Part shown: piece after piece, positions 62,056-64,000 of the stretch
Layout of the letters: each line of letters opens with the position of its first letter
How positions within the stretch are numbered: position 1 is the stretch's first letter
Assembly (NCBI RefSeq): GCF_019670105.1
Contig: NZ_AP023032.1
Location: forward strand, 933,501 to 997,500
DNA from: Agarivorans albus
GTDB taxonomy: Bacteria > Pseudomonadota > Gammaproteobacteria > Enterobacterales > Celerinatantimonadaceae
Reading direction: 5' to 3'
Length of the DNA stretch: 64,000 bases
The notes under the pieces: generated by a model
What the model saw: the letters and a program-made list of their open reading frames with translations, nothing else
What the model was told of the DNA's origin: nothing
Database searches by the model: none
Program-made: the position numbers and the translations under genes

Positions 62056-64000
62056 TTAAACCTCTTCTATTTCTTCTAATTTTGTAGAGCCACCATGGTG
62101 TGTTTCGCGGCGACGCTGAATCATCGCGTAAAAACCAGGTATTAAGAAGGTGCCTACTAGTAATACACACAGCAATCCACCTACTAGCGATATTCCCAAA
62201 GAGTTTTGGCTAATATGGCCTGCGCCATTCGCTAATACCAGTGGGATCATGCCAAAGATAAACGACCAAGAGGTCATGTTTACCGCTCTAAAGCGCAAGG
62301 TGCCGCCGGTTACCGCCGCTTGATTGATGGGCATGTCCTTGTCTTCACGTTGCATACGAGCAAACTCAACAATTAAAATGGCATTTTTGGCGGCCAGGGC
62401 AATCAGCAGTACTAAGCCTATTTGCGCATACAAGTTCATTGGCAAACCAGCAATGGCTAACGCAACAAAAGAACCTAAAGTGGCTACCGGCACTACTAGG
62501 ATAATGGCAAGCGGAATCGTCCAGCTTTCGTATTGTGCCACCATAAACAGGTAGATGAATAACAGTGCTAAGGCAAAGGCGTATATGGCCATGTTACCCG
62601 CTTGGATCTCTTGATAGGCCATGCCTGTCCATTCATATTGGTAACCATTTGGCAGCTCTTCAGCAGCTATTCGCTCCATTGCTGCAATGGCGTCACCAGA
62701 TGAGTAACCCGGCGCTGGTTGGCCTTGCAGTACTGCGCTGCGGTAGAGGTTGTAACGCCAGGCAACGTCGGGCGCAAACTGCTGTTCAATGGTGACTAAG
62801 GTACTCAGTGGCACCATATCGCCGCTGATGCTACGAACATGAAACTGACCAAGGTTATCTAGGCGGCTACGGTATTCATCCTCTGCCTGCATGGTGACTC
62901 GGAAGTTTTTACCATAGAGGGTAAAATCGTTCACATATAACGAGCCAAGGTTAGCTTGTAAAGTTGTAAACAAATCTCCAAGTGGCACTCCTAGCTGTTT
63001 GGCTTTGCTGCGGTCGATGTCTACATAAAAATGCGGAACATCGGCTCGGAAAGTACTAAAAGCACTGCCAATTTCTGGTGCTGCGTTGGCCTTAATGGTG
63101 ATGTCTTGCATCACCTGGGCAAGGTCGCTGCGCGAGCGGCCTAAGCCATCTTGCAGCACAAATTCAAAGCCTGAAGCGGTGCCCATGCCAGGAACAGCTG
63201 GAGGGCCAAAGGCGAAGATCATTGCATCTTGAATTCGCCCATAGGCTTGTTCATTAATACGTTGGCTAATCGCAAAAGAGCTGTGGTCGCCCGCTAGGTC
63301 GTTGCGCTCGTCCCAGTGTTTTAGTTTTACAAACATGGTGGCAGCATTTGACTGGATAGCCCCAGCCAACAAGCCGTAGCCGTTAGCCAAACTCACTGCT
63401 TCTACGCCAGGCTCTTCAAGGATAATGTCATTGAGACGCTGAGAGACCTCCGCTGTCCGGCTAAGTGAGGCTGAGTCGGGCAGCTGCACGTTAACCAGCA
63501 ATACGCCTTTATCTTCTTGCGGAACAAACGCTTTAGACGTGTTGTAATTCATCCACGCTACAGCAGCAATAGCCAAGCAGAAGAATACCACTAGCGCTGC
63601 ACTGCGCCTTACTAACATGCCGGCAGCTTGTCCGTAGCGGGTGGTAATTGCCACTAAACCGCGGTTAAACAGCGCAAACCAACGCGCTTGTTTTTGCTTA
63701 CCGCGCTTTAATACTAACGAACAAATCGCCGGTGAAAGGGTTAAGGCATTGATTGAGGAAATAACCACCGAGATACAAATGGTAATCGCAAATTGACGAT
63801 ACATTACCCCGGTAATTCCTGGCAGCATAGCAACCGGTAAGAACACCGCTAGCAATACCAAGGTGGAGGAAATAATCGGCCCAGTTACTTCGCGCATCGC
63901 TTTTAAGGTGGCTTGGCGTGGACTGAGTTCTGGGTGGGCCGATAGTTTACTGTCGACGTTTTCAATCACCAGAATCGCGTCATCCACTACAATACCGATG
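62056..64000 (-). CDS. RND multidrug efflux pump, AcrB/HAE1 type (partial)
   Basis: C-terminal part of an inner-membrane RND pump; the gene runs off the right end of the window. About 648 residues are visible, starting within [14 protein letters not shown], the helix-4 signature of HAE1 pumps. Further motifs include [38 protein letters not shown]-like pore segment, [36 protein letters not shown] and the closing [21 protein letters not shown]. It exports hydrophobic drugs with an AcrA-type adaptor, presumably encoded beyond the window. About one third of the expected 1040 residues is missing. Confidence 0.93.
   Translation of the reverse strand, partial: IGIVVDDAILVIENVDSKLSAHPELSPRQATLKAMREVTGPIISSTLVLLAVFLPVAMLPGITGVMYRQFAITICISVVISSINALTLSPAICSLVLKRGKQKQARWFALFNRGLVAITTRYGQAAGMLVRRSAALVVFFCLAIAAVAWMNYNTSKAFVPQEDKGVLLVNVQLPDSASLSRTAEVSQRLNDIILEEPGVEAVSLANGYGLLAGAIQSNAATMFVKLKHWDERNDLAGDHSSFAISQRINEQAYGRIQDAMIFAFGPPAVPGMGTASGFEFVLQDGLGRSRSDLAQVMQDITIKANAAPEIGSAFSTFRADVPHFYVDIDRSKAKQLGVPLGDLFTTLQANLGSLYVNDFTLYGKNFRVTMQAEDEYRSRLDNLGQFHVRSISGDMVPLSTLVTIEQQFAPDVAWRYNLYRSAVLQGQPAPGYSSGDAIAAMERIAAEELPNGYQYEWTGMAYQEIQAGNMAIYAFALALLFIYLFMVAQYESWTIPLAIILVVPVATLGSFVALAIAGLPMNLYAQIGLVLLIALAAKNAILIVEFARMQREDKDMPINQAAVTGGTLRFRAVNMTSWSFIFGMIPLVLANGAGHISQNSLGISLVGGLLCVLLVGTFLIPGFYAMIQRRRETHHGGSTKLEEIEEV

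Overview
The window reads as chromosomal DNA of a marine gammaproteobacterium of the Alteromonadales/Vibrionales type. Moderate-to-low GC, Shewanella/Vibrio-type small conserved families (TIGR02450 Trp-rich protein, DUF2750, DUF3634, DUF4399), PAS-headed Aer-like chemoreceptors, GlyGly-CTERM and PEP-CTERM sorting tails and many secreted carbohydrate-binding proteins fit an Agarivorans-like seaweed-polysaccharide degrader. The genus is an inference; no rRNA, tRNA, CRISPR array, phage or intact insertion sequence was recognised.

Layout. 0.2-5.8 kb: a lipoprotein metallophosphoesterase, a secreted ParB-like protein, small conserved genes, a parvulin (ppiC) and a nitroreductase. 6.1-9.4 kb: a large MalS-like secreted alpha-amylase with extra N-terminal modules. 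9.9-19.8 kb: an Aer-like chemoreceptor, a PhoD-like hydrolase, then an overlapping cassette MMPL exporter - ferritin-like diiron protein - KAS III enzyme, followed by an SDR oxidoreductase and a convergent MFS transporter. 20-28.3 kb: RhlE helicase, orphan periplasmic binding proteins, a carbohydrate-binding secreted protein, a GlyGly-CTERM trypsin-like protease and small DUF genes. 28.3-31.4 kb: an unusual patch with two tandem degenerate MITE-like repeats, an endonuclease/exonuclease/phosphatase-family gene and a UbiB/ABC1 kinase-like gene that both appear to start at ATT, and two extra tandem copies of the kinase gene's 3' end. 31.7-42.5 kb: PEP-CTERM protein, CheX-REC protein, CHMI-type isomerase, FdhD plus a YdeP-type molybdoenzyme, a GGDEF-EAL protein, a second Aer-like receptor and a LysR regulator.

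42.7-50.6 kb: a lipoprotein, an unknown cytosolic protein and a three-gene leftward operon. That operon encodes a possible pseudo-peptidase with three carbohydrate-binding modules, a membrane-anchored propeptide-like protein, and a metzincin protease carrying the same three modules plus a C-terminal CAP domain. It is the best candidate here for an undescribed system: a polysaccharide-targeted protease whose propeptide is encoded in trans.

51.2-64 kb: a P-loop kinase-like gene behind a possible attenuator, isocitrate dehydrogenase, a GH10 xylanase lipoprotein under a xyl-box-like operator, two tandem LamB-type porins with matching CRP-like sites, FadD, a 52-residue small gene, a LysR/periplasmic-binding-protein divergent pair, and the C-terminal part of an AcrB-type RND pump cut by the window end. 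The xylanase and porins share LacI-type palindromes and may form one xylan/xylo-oligosaccharide uptake unit.
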